From NCBI GenBank assembly GCA_038203095.1, contig JBBREH010000046.1, forward strand, positions 1 to 7,693: a stretch of DNA of 7,693 nucleotides, in the 5' to 3' direction. Positions within the stretch are counted from its first letter, which is position 1, and every line of letters starts with the position of its first letter. The position numbers and the translations under genes were made by a program. Source of the DNA: PALSA-1336 sp038203095 (GTDB lineage: Bacteria > Patescibacteriota > Doudnabacteria > UBA920). Below, piece by piece: positions 1 to 5,125 of the stretch. Below the pieces are notes generated by a model that was not told the origin of the DNA, ran no database searches, and saw only the letters and a list, made by a program, of their open reading frames with translations.

Positions 1-114
1 TTAAGCATCAGTCATAGCCATAACGGCTGGGCAAAGCTTATGCAAGAAGCAAAATCTAGATTATTTAGAAACATTAAATTTAAGGATCAATCAAAAGTTG
101 TGGCTGGCGTTTAG
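1..114 (+). CDS. 3' end of a truncated CDS, possibly a reverse transcriptase (DGR/CPR type)
   Basis: The first frame is open from the window edge to a TAG at 112-114 and gives 37 residues; the start lies outside the window. The tail contains S-H-N-G-W followed by a basic helix ending A-K-S-R-L-F-R-N-I. DGR-type and related CPR reverse transcriptases usually finish with a short S-x-x-G-x segment and a basic helix, so this is a tentative match. A support from context is the Avd-like four-helix-bundle gene 690 bp downstream, because Avd proteins partner DGR reverse transcriptases. No catalytic motif (YxDD) is visible because that part is outside the window. The spacing between the glycine and the helix is not identical to the tails I recall, so another protein is possible. 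That a gene ends here is fairly likely; its identity is a guess. Confidence 0.4.
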   Translation, partial: LSISHSHNGWAKLMQEAKSRLFRNIKFKDQSKVVAGV

Positions 115-140
115 GGGCCATGTCTTGATTAGAAAATACT

Positions 141-168
141 GGAGAATACTGGCAGGAGAATACTGGCA
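141..168 (+). repeat. 14-bp tandem repeat, two copies
   Basis: GGAGAATACTGGCA is repeated exactly at 141-154 and 155-168, with a partial third copy just upstream (GAAAATACT at 132-140). The same GAATACTGG core recurs at 265-273. The last copy runs directly into the first arm of the larger repeat at 158-188. Confidence 0.8.
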
Positions 169-314
169 AGTATTCACCTTTATCCAAATGATCATCGTTT
201 GCTCGTGTAGGGAAGAGTCTAGACCCTTCCCTACAAGGGACTCTTGGGAAAGGTGAATAGTTACGAATACTGGTAAGTATTTACCTTTTTCCAAAAGTAT
301 CGTTATGGTGTAGC
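158..314 (+). repeat. Near-direct repeat (~107-bp period) with competing hairpins
   Basis: Positions 158-188 and 265-295 match at 28 of 31 bases; similarity continues weakly (ATCGTT then GTGTAG) to about 210 and 314. Between the copies, GTAGGGAAG (207-215) can pair with CTTCCCTAC (226-234), while AAGAGTC (213-219) can pair with GACTCTT (239-245); the two stems share bases and exclude each other. AAAGGTGAATA (249-259) can pair perfectly with TATTCACCTTT (171-181) or, with one G-U, with TATTTACCTTT (278-288). No protein reading is implied. I infer a palindromic repeat family rather than a known riboswitch. Confidence 0.65.
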
Positions 315-364
315 GCGGCCGTAATCGGCGTCCAAGAATCGCCCAAAAAATCGGGCACGCTACA
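309..364. other. GC-rich element able to fold as a three-way junction
   Basis: A 7-bp closing stem TGTAGCG (309-315) / CGCTACA (358-364) encloses two short hairpins: GCCG-TAAT-CGGC (318-329) and GCCC-AAAAAATC-GGGC (341-356). The block is much richer in G+C than its surroundings. The pairings are read directly from the sequence; whether the element is transcribed or conserved is unknown. The inner stems are only 4 bp, so the fold could be fortuitous. Confidence 0.4.
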
Positions 365-373
365 GGGAACCAT

Positions 374-746
374 GGGTCATACGCAATAGACTTGTTGTTT
401 AATAATTTTTCGCCCAAAATCCGTTATTTCGCCAAAACCTTGGTTAAAATTTTTCCGCTTAACTTAGGTTAAACATCAAAATTTTAACCATCGGTTTTGT
501 CTGAAATATCAGATTTTGAATCAAAAAAGTTATTAAGCAACAAGTCTAATATATGGTTCTAAGCGGCATATATTATGAGGTGTCATTCCGGAAGCAACGA
601 GTGCATCCGAGTTGTTATCCGGAATCCATACCTTAGAGAAGCTATAATTCTGGATCCCGGCTCGCGCCCTCAGATGCATTCGGGCTTGGCCGGGATGACA
701 TAGTTTTTTACTCTTACATTTTAGAACCATATATTGCGTATGACCC
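374..746. repeat. Long imperfect palindrome, right arm interrupted by an insertion
   Basis: Nested arms are centred near 467: TTAAC (459-463) with GTTAA (468-472); GGTTAAAATTTT (442-453) with AAAATTTTAACC (478-489); an imperfect block around 406-430 with 500-528; and TAGACTTGTTGTTTAATAA (387-405) with its complement at 530-548 (18 of 19). The outermost arm GGGTCATACGCAATA (374-388) has its perfect 15-base complement at 732-746. It is displaced because a 188-bp element (548-735) lies in the right arm. Without that element the palindrome would be about 185 bp long, large enough to form a cruciform or a mobile-element end structure. Confidence 0.75.
548..735. mobile_element. MITE-like foldback element with 15-bp perfect terminal inverted repeats
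   Basis: The ends AATATATGGTTCTAA (548-562) and TTAGAACCATATATT (721-735) are perfect 15-bp inverted repeats. Inside, TGTCATTCCGG (581-591) pairs with CCGGGATGACA (690-700), TGCATCCGAG (602-611) with CTCAGATGCA (669-678), and CCGGAATCCA (619-628) with TGGATCCCGG (651-660), each with at most one or two differences, so the whole element folds back on itself. It carries no gene. It sits at a TA-rich point in the right arm of the larger palindrome; the left arm (GCAATAGACTT near 384-392) shows the uninterrupted version, which argues that this was an insertion. The GTCATTCCGG/CCGGGATGAC type of core is common in bacterial intergenic repeats. Confidence 0.7.
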
Positions 747-806
747 GGAACCATCGGGAAAGGTGAATAGCTACAAAAGTAAATCTTCATAATTAAAGCA
801 AAAAAT

Positions 807-1265
807 ATGCCCTATTATAACAAAAAACCTTTTACGCCAAGAAAGCCTGTCCACACGTTCCGCGACCTGGATGTTTACCAAAAGGCTATGGAGTGCAGTG
901 TACTTATTGTAAAAAACATCCGCCCCGGCTTGGTTAAGCTTAAATATTTGTTTTTGGAAAACTTTATTAACTGCTCTATGACTATTCCGCTGTATATTGG
1001 CGAGGCTCATTCTATAAGGTTTGCCAATTTTGGGGAAGGAGTTGCCGGCTTGGAAAAAGCTATGGCCTCCAGCAATAAGATGATTATCTATTTGGAGCAA
1101 ATTAAAGGGATATACGGTTCCAAGGTTGACACGGAATTAATAGAAGATATTATTGGGCGGTATGCGGAAAATAGGGGAAAGATATTTCACTTGGAAAAAA
1201 GTTGGAAGAGATTTAAAGAGAATAATCCGGACGGCCCGCCTAAGAGAGATTTTAATTATCATTAA
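807..1265 (+). CDS. Four-helix-bundle protein, Avd-like (S23/TIGR02436-type superfamily)
   Basis: The 152-residue protein begins with a basic, proline-containing leader and then F-R-D-L-D-V-Y-Q-K-A (18-27), the opening helix signature of the bacterial four-helix-bundle family that includes Avd of diversity-generating retroelements and proteins encoded in 23S rRNA intervening sequences. Helices are predicted at about 19-37, 41-68, 72-103 and 107-138, and the chain is rich in Lys/Arg, which fits nucleic-acid binding. Avd forms a pentameric barrel that binds the DGR reverse transcriptase and template RNA. That role is only inferred here, from the fold and from a possible reverse-transcriptase tail upstream; many CPR members of this family have no such partner. 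The start is the first ATG, with no clear Shine-Dalgarno; CATAAT at 788-793 could be a -10 box giving a nearly leaderless transcript. The stop lies 12 bp before the recombinase fragment. Confidence 0.75.
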   Translation: MPYYNKKPFTPRKPVHTFRDLDVYQKAMECSVLIVKNIRPGLVKLKYLFLENFINCSMTIPLYIGEAHSIRFANFGEGVAGLEKAMASSNKMIIYLEQIKGIYGSKVDTELIEDIIGRYAENRGKIFHLEKSWKRFKENNPDGPPKRDFNYH

Positions 1266-1277
1266 TTTTAAAGCAGA

Positions 1278-1355
1278 ATGAAAACCGTGATCAATTTTTT
1301 TCGTAAAATTTTAGCCAATAGGGAATTTAAAAAAAAGCCCGGAGACGATAAATAA
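1278..1355 (+). pseudogene. Detached N-terminal fragment of the tyrosine recombinase (frameshift at A8)
   Basis: An ATG at 1278 opens a 25-codon frame that stops at 1353-1355. It contains eight consecutive A residues at 1329-1336. With seven A residues the reading would pass without a stop into the recombinase frame, giving ...F-K-K-S-P-E-T-I-N-K-I-L-R-Q-F-S-N-F-L-A-V-E-R-G-L-S, which looks like the N-terminal SAM-like (core-binding) domain of an Xer/integrase protein. The rejoined protein would be 299 residues, the usual length for this family. The cause could be a real mutation, slippage on the homopolymer, or an assembly error. Confidence 0.6.
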
Positions 1356-1380
1356 AATTTTACGACAGTTTAGTAATTTT

Positions 1381-2178
1381 TTGGCCGTAGAGCGGGGGTT
1401 GAGCCAAATTACAATAGTTAACCATCTGAAAGCTGTAAAAAAAGTTATAAAAGACACCGGGCAGATATTCCCTTCCCAAGACACAGTCGCGGGTTATTTA
1501 GCGGCTTTTCGACATCAAGATTATTCTTATAGTCATATTCGGAATACCACAGGCTCACTGCGACAATATTTGAATTTTTGGGGAACAGATTTAAGAGTTA
1601 AACTGCCCAAAAAGCCTGAAAAATTATTTAAGGAAATTTTGACTGTACAGGAAATTCGTAAACTGTTGGCGGTGTGCGACAACCTCCAAGTTAGAGCCTT
1701 AATAATGTTTTTGGCCTGTACCGGCATTAGAACCAAGGAGCTTAAGAAGCTCCGGGTTAAAGACCTGGATTTCAAAAATTTAACGGTTAGGATTATTGAA
1801 GGCAAAAATTTTTGTGATCGGGAAATTTGTATGTTGGCCGAATGCGCGGAAGTTTTGCAAAGGTATATTAAAAAATATCACAAAACTGCCGAGCAGTTAG
1901 TATTTACGGATGCCAGTGGCCGCCAGTTTTTGCCTGATTCTTTTAGACGGATTTTTAAGCAAATAAAGCTTAAATCCGCACTTAACAAACCTGTGCACAT
2001 TTATATTTTCCGTCATTCCCTGGCAACCAATATGTTGCTTGCCGGAGCGGACATATTAACAATCCAAAAGCAATTAGGCCACAAAGATATTAGAACTACT
2101 CTGGGCTACATTAGCCACACGACGGAAATTTTTAAAAAACAGTACAGAAAGTATACCCCTAATTATTTAAAAAGTTAG
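1381..2178 (+). CDS. Tyrosine recombinase/integrase (Xer-like), apparently missing its 5' end
   Basis: This is a site-specific DNA recombinase of the phage-integrase/Xer family, which cuts and rejoins DNA through a covalent phosphotyrosine. The frame read from TTG 1381 is 265 residues. The N-terminal core-binding domain covers about 1-80. The catalytic domain shows T-G-I-R (Arg117), a beta-hairpin Lys142, R211-H212 in F-R-H-S-L-A-T, L-G-H (His234) and the nucleophile Tyr243 in G-Y-I-S-H. The position three residues before Arg211, normally His in H-x-x-R, is Tyr208. The TTG start has no ribosome-binding site and the same frame is open back to 1315 with good family-like sequence, so the true start is probably ATG 1278, reached across an A8 frameshift (see the fragment there). 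The stop is 5 bp before the DUF2779 gene, suggesting cotranscription. Confidence 0.85.
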   Translation: MAVERGLSQITIVNHLKAVKKVIKDTGQIFPSQDTVAGYLAAFRHQDYSYSHIRNTTGSLRQYLNFWGTDLRVKLPKKPEKLFKEILTVQEIRKLLAVCDNLQVRALIMFLACTGIRTKELKKLRVKDLDFKNLTVRIIEGKNFCDREICMLAECAEVLQRYIKKYHKTAEQLVFTDASGRQFLPDSFRRIFKQIKLKSALNKPVHIYIFRHSLATNMLLAGADILTIQKQLGHKDIRTTLGYISHTTEIFKKQYRKYTPNYLKS

Positions 2179-2183
2179 ATTCA

Positions 2184-3731
2184 ATGAGCCTTTATATTGA
2201 CAAAACAACTTACCTGGAATATCTGCAATGTCCAAAAAATACCTGGCTGAAACTTCATAAGCCCGAACTGCATGAATTGTTTAAACTGTCGGGCTTTGAA
2301 AAGAATCTTTCAATGAACGGAAAAATAGTGGAGTTGTGCGCGGAGAAGCTTTTTCCAAAAGGAGTTAAAGCGGCCGGTTATAAACAAGACCCGCTGGTCG
2401 GAACACAAAAACATATCGCGCTAAAAACTTCGGTATTATTCCAGCCGACATTCACGTTTGAACAATTTTTAATCCGCTGCGATATTTTGGCTTGGGATAA
2501 AAAAGCAGGTTTATATGATTTTTACGAAATAAAAGCCACTAACTCGCTTGAAGAAAACAGCAGGCAAATTGATCATATTGCGGACGCTTCTTTTCAAGCA
2601 GTAATTTTAAAAAAAACCGGTTTGCCCTTAGGAAAAATATTTCTTGTTCACTTAAACAAAGATTACGTTCGTGATGACGAACTGGAAATTGAGAAACTTT
2701 TTTTAATAGAGGACATTACTGAAAAGGTGTTAGCTCGGGAGGCTCAAACCCAAAAAGAAATGCGGCAGGCTAGGGAAGATTTATTTCAAAAACAGGAAAA
2801 TGAGCTGGTCTGCAAATGTATTTACTGTGGCCGCAGTTCCCAGTGCACGACTTTTAAATATTCCCATCCCGAAGTGCCGGAGTATTCGGTGCATGATTTA
2901 ACGCGGATAGGACTAAGTCGACAAAAATTGGCCGGTCTGGTTGATAGGGGTATTTTTAAACTTGACGACATTCCGGAAAATTTTGAATTAAGCGCTATTC
3001 AAAAAAATCAGATCATCGCGCATAAATCGCAAAAGCCGTTGATTGACATTACGGCTATAAAGGAAGAACTGAAAAGCTTGGATTATCCGCTATACTTTCT
3101 GGACTACGAAACGTACGCCCCAGCCATCCCGATGTTCAAAGGCTTCCGGCCGTATCAGCAAATACCGTTCCAGTTTTCTTTACATAAAGCCTTAGACTCA
3201 AGCAGTGAAACTGACAACTATGAATATCTGCACGAAGACAAGTCCGACCCCTCACTGATGATTATTAAGGAACTGCATTCGTTAATCGGCTCAACCGGCA
3301 GCGTGATTGTCTGGAACCAAAGTTTTGAAAAGAAAATCAACGTGGAATTGGCGGAAAGAAATCCCCAGTACAAAGATTTTTTGGAAGATATAAACAACAG
3401 GATTTATGATCTTATGGATATTTTTAAGGCGCAGTTTTACGTCCATCCCGGTTTTGCCGGTCGCACCTCTATAAAAAAAGTTTTGCCTGTGTTGGCGCCG
3501 GAGTTGAGTTATTTAGAGTTGGAAATTCAGGAAGGAGCAACAGCCTCGCAAAAATGGTATGATATGGTTTTTGGCGCAACACTTCCATTTGAAAAGGAAA
3601 AAATTTTGAATGACTTGGTAACCTATTGTGGTATGGATACTTACGCTATGTATGCCATTTGGAAATTTTTGGTGTCCAGTGCCGGACGACTCAATAATCC
3701 CCTTGATGGCAGCCATCAAGGGGGAAAGTAA
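2184..3731 (+). CDS. DUF2779 protein: Cas4-like Fe-S PD-(D/E)XK nuclease fused to a DEDDy-like exonuclease domain
   Basis: The 515-residue protein looks like a two-nuclease fusion. The N-terminal half has the Cas4/AddB layout: Cys16 in L-Q-C-P-K, a PD-(D/E)XK core at Asp100 and Glu115-x-Lys117 (Y-E-I-K), then Cys212-x2-Cys215-x5-Cys221, the usual spacing for a 4Fe-4S cluster (Cys210 is extra). From about 300 on it matches DUF2779, an RNase H-like fold: F-L-D-Y-E-T (Asp307, Glu309), R-P-Y-Q-Q-I-P-F-Q-F-S (322-332), N-Q-S-F-E (378-382), and Y-C-G-M-D (Tyr481-x3-Asp485), resembling a DEDDy 3'-5' exonuclease. Its substrate is unknown; DNA repair or defence are guesses. It starts 5 bp after the recombinase and is probably translationally coupled. 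The last ten or so residues (P-L-D-G-S-H-Q-G-G-K) are encoded by the left RAYT palindrome, so the native C-terminus has been replaced. Confidence 0.85.
   Translation: MSLYIDKTTYLEYLQCPKNTWLKLHKPELHELFKLSGFEKNLSMNGKIVELCAEKLFPKGVKAAGYKQDPLVGTQKHIALKTSVLFQPTFTFEQFLIRCDILAWDKKAGLYDFYEIKATNSLEENSRQIDHIADASFQAVILKKTGLPLGKIFLVHLNKDYVRDDELEIEKLFLIEDITEKVLAREAQTQKEMRQAREDLFQKQENELVCKCIYCGRSSQCTTFKYSHPEVPEYSVHDLTRIGLSRQKLAGLVDRGIFKLDDIPENFELSAIQKNQIIAHKSQKPLIDITAIKEELKSLDYPLYFLDYETYAPAIPMFKGFRPYQQIPFQFSLHKALDSSSETDNYEYLHEDKSDPSLMIIKELHSLIGSTGSVIVWNQSFEKKINVELAERNPQYKDFLEDINNRIYDLMDIFKAQFYVHPGFAGRTSIKKVLPVLAPELSYLELEIQEGATASQKWYDMVFGATLPFEKEKILNDLVTYCGMDTYAMYAIWKFLVSSAGRLNNPLDGSHQGGK
3699..3723. repeat. 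Left RAYT-associated palindrome (REP-like), 12-bp arms
   Basis: CCCCTTGATGGC (3699-3710), a single central A at 3711, then its exact complement (3712-3723). The same core is found at 4424-4448 beyond the RAYT gene. It overlaps the final codons of the DUF2779 gene, and its purine-rich right end (GGGGGAAAG) lies 9-12 bp before the RAYT ATG, where it can serve as that gene's Shine-Dalgarno. Confidence 0.85.
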
Positions 3732-3735
3732 AATT

Positions 3736-4422
3736 ATGAATTACAGAGATTATAAACACTTTGCGCAAAATAATTTTTATCATCTTTATAATCGTGGAAA
3801 CGGCAGACAGGATGTTTTTTTGGATGACGAAGACAGAAAGTTTTTTCTTTTTCGTTTAAAAGAGAATCTTTTCCCCCTGAAGGCAGTCTTCCGGGGGCTG
3901 CCCCCGGAAGACTGCCTTCAGGGAGGGGCATCTATCGTGGCGGAAAGTCATACGCCATACGGCAGAAAGATTCTACCCCCTAATTCTTTTACCTTGTTTT
4001 GTTATTGTTTAATGCCAAATCATTTTCATTTTCTTATAAGGCAGAACACCGAGCTCTCAATTAGCAAGCTTGTTGGTAAGGTTTTTACGAGTTATTCAAA
4101 ATATTTTAACGCGAAATATGAGCAAGTTGGCCATGTTTTTCAAGATAGGATTAAAGCAGTTTTGGTGGAAAATGACCCGCAGTTATTATGGTTGTCTGCG
4201 TATATTCACAATAACCCTTTAACTGCCGGTCTGGTTAAGGACTTAACCGATTATCCCTGGAGCAGTTATCCTGATTATCTCGGTTTGCGGCAGGGTACAT
4301 TATGCGAAAAAGATTTTATAATAAAAATGGTTGGCTCTCCGGAGCTGTATAAAAAGTTTGTTGCCGATGCCGCAATAAAAATTAAAGAACGTAAAGATTT
4401 GCTACAATTTTTGCTGGACTAA
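3736..4422 (+). CDS. REP-associated tyrosine transposase (RAYT, Y1/HUH family)
   Basis: RAYTs are single-strand DNA nucleases related to IS200/IS605 TnpA that process REP-type palindromes. The 228-residue protein has Y-H-L-Y-N-R-G-N (15-22), the HUH metal site His96-x-His98 in M-P-N-H-F-H-F-L, G-H-V-F-Q-D-R (132-138), and S-A-Y-I-H-N-N-P-L-T-A-G (154-165), where Tyr156 is the likely nucleophile. W-S-S-Y follows at 175-178. I chose ATG 3736 because family similarity begins there and GGGGGAAAG precedes it; an upstream in-frame start at 3628 lies inside the DUF2779 gene. Residues about 47-83, between the usual F-R-L-K-E-N-L and the C-L-M-P-N-H-F-H strand, are an insert largely made by an in-frame palindrome (3875-3923); without it the protein is about 190 residues. 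Matching palindromes flank the gene. The reading frame is intact; activity is uncertain because of the insert. Confidence 0.9.
   Translation: MNYRDYKHFAQNNFYHLYNRGNGRQDVFLDDEDRKFFLFRLKENLFPLKAVFRGLPPEDCLQGGASIVAESHTPYGRKILPPNSFTLFCYCLMPNHFHFLIRQNTELSISKLVGKVFTSYSKYFNAKYEQVGHVFQDRIKAVLVENDPQLLWLSAYIHNNPLTAGLVKDLTDYPWSSYPDYLGLRQGTLCEKDFIIKMVGSPELYKKFVADAAIKIKERKDLLQFLLD
3875..3923. repeat. Perfect 24-bp-arm palindrome inside the RAYT coding sequence
   Basis: The 24 bases 3875-3898 are followed by a single central T (3899) and then their exact reverse complement (3900-3923). The reading frame passes through, encoding roughly residues 47-63 of the transposase. The left portion 3873-3891 matches the flanking palindrome (3699-3717) at 15 of 19 positions (consensus CCCCYTGAWGGCAGYCWTC), so it seems to be a longer member of the same repeat family. 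Confidence 0.85.
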
Positions 4423-4461
4423 TCCCCTTGATGGCAGCCATCAAGGGGATTAGTCCTTTTT
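4416..4461 (+). terminator. 41-bp perfect palindrome plus T5: right RAYT repeat and probable terminator
   Basis: Arms of 20 bp (4416-4435 and 4437-4456) are perfect around a central A at 4436 and are followed directly by TTTTT (4457-4461), the form of a rho-independent terminator. The RAYT stop codon TAA (4420-4422) lies inside the left arm. The inner 25 bp are identical to the left palindrome at 3699-3723, with the match extended outward here by 8 bp on each side. It probably serves both as the right boundary repeat of the RAYT unit and as its transcription terminator. Confidence 0.8.
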
Positions 4462-4473
4462 GGTAAATTTGTC

Positions 4474-4479
4474 TATAAT
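4474..4479 (+). promoter_or_regulatory. -10 box (TATAAT) for the PaaX-like gene
   Basis: A consensus TATAAT lies 8 bp before the ATG at 4488, just after the terminator-like palindrome. Transcription would start at or next to the ATG, predicting a leaderless mRNA, which agrees with the absence of a Shine-Dalgarno. No good -35 hexamer is present at 17 bp spacing. Confidence 0.45.
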
Positions 4480-4487
4480 TAAATCAA

Positions 4488-4970
4488 ATGTCCCGTTCCT
4501 ACCATCCCATAACAATTAGCATTCTTAAATTCCTGTCGGGCAAAGAAAGTCCCGTGGTTTTTAGTGAGCTTAAGCCCGCCGTCGCGACCAAGCTTAGCGC
4601 CAAAGATTTTTATAATTACCTTTTTCGTTTAGCCGAGCAGGAATTAATAATTAAAACCGACAACACCGCCCAAATTACCGAAGGCGGTGAAAAATTACTT
4701 AGCCGCCTACAGCCGCAAAAGGACGGCGTCTGGAAACTGGTGATTTTTGATATTCCCGAAAAACATAAATATGTGCGCACGGTGTTGCGCGCCAAGCTTA
4801 AACAGCTACATTTTAAAAAATGGCAAAATAGCATTTGGGTCAGTCCTTACGCGCTTGATGATGAAATAGAAGCCGAACTCAATGATTTAGGCAAAAAATT
4901 CTTTATCCGCCTTATTAAAACTACGCAAATAAATAAGGTAGAGGACTTGGAAAAAATGTTTCCGTTTTAA
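4488..4970 (+). CDS. PaaX-like protein: winged helix plus Cas2-fold C-terminal domain
   Basis: The 160-residue protein has two parts. Residues about 5-75 look like a winged-helix DNA-binding domain, ending with a turn I-T-E-G-G-E-K-L-L typical of wing and last helix. Residues 80-160 form a small ferredoxin-like domain with V-W-K-L-V-I-F-D-I-P-E (81-91), basic helix V-R-T-V-L-R-A-K-L (96-104), and W-Q-N-S-I-W-V-S-P (112-120), the pattern shared by PaaX C-terminal domains and Cas2. Such CPR proteins are sometimes labelled Cas2, but here the winged helix and the lack of any CRISPR array or cas1 favour a transcriptional regulator. PaaX itself represses phenylacetate genes; no such genes are here, so the target is unknown. 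It appears monocistronic, behind its own -10 box and a terminator. Confidence 0.75.
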   Translation: MSRSYHPITISILKFLSGKESPVVFSELKPAVATKLSAKDFYNYLFRLAEQELIIKTDNTAQITEGGEKLLSRLQPQKDGVWKLVIFDIPEKHKYVRTVLRAKLKQLHFKKWQNSIWVSPYALDDEIEAELNDLGKKFFIRLIKTTQINKVEDLEKMFPF

Positions 4971-5125
4971 TATTTTGTATTTGATGTCTAATATTTTCTA
5001 TCGAGAATATCGCCACTAAAACCAAAAACTATGTACCAAAGATTATATATTAAAATTAGCTTTAAATAAGGTAGATTTTAGTCCTTGCCTGTGTATAACT
5101 TTTGCTATGTTTTAGGCTAGTTTTC

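Larger units (their letters stand above)
115..800. other. Repeat-rich structured non-coding region
   Basis: I see no convincing protein gene in this 690-bp stretch on either strand; the frames that are open run through palindromes. The content is layered repeats, listed separately: a 14-bp tandem repeat, a near-direct repeat at about 107-bp spacing, alternative hairpins, a GC-rich three-helix fold, a long nested palindrome centred near 467, and a MITE-like insertion. The 19-bp sequence GGGAAAGGTGAATAGYTAC occurs at 246-264 and 756-774 with one difference, so related material lies near both ends. The region sits between the putative reverse-transcriptase tail and the Avd-like gene. Confidence 0.7.

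Noticed and set aside
91..417. Minus-strand open frame of 108 codons
   Set aside because: It runs through the tandem repeats, hairpins and GC-rich fold, has no recognisable protein pattern, and overlaps the tail of the plus-strand gene at 1-114.
533..790. Minus-strand open frame of 85 codons
   Set aside because: It is almost wholly the MITE-like foldback element and its flanks; the translated sequence is that of a palindrome, not of a protein family.
115..800. A DGR template or variable repeat
   Set aside because: The repeats in this region are palindromic or differ by scattered changes, not by A-specific substitutions, and no downstream gene has a matching 3' end or a C-type lectin-like product.
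3628..3735. Upstream in-frame start for the RAYT
   Set aside because: The extra residues are an out-of-frame reading of the DUF2779 3' end and of the palindrome; family similarity and a Shine-Dalgarno begin at ATG 3736.
2184..4970. A CRISPR-Cas locus built from the Cas4-like and Cas2-fold genes
   Set aside because: There is no repeat-spacer array, no cas1 and no effector. The Cas4-like part is fused to DUF2779, and the Cas2-fold part follows a winged helix as in PaaX, with an IS200-type gene and a terminator between them.
4985..5025. Terminator after the PaaX-like gene (ATATT...AATAT hairpin)
   Set aside because: The stem is AT-only, short and without a T-run, so it cannot be told from chance in AT-rich DNA.
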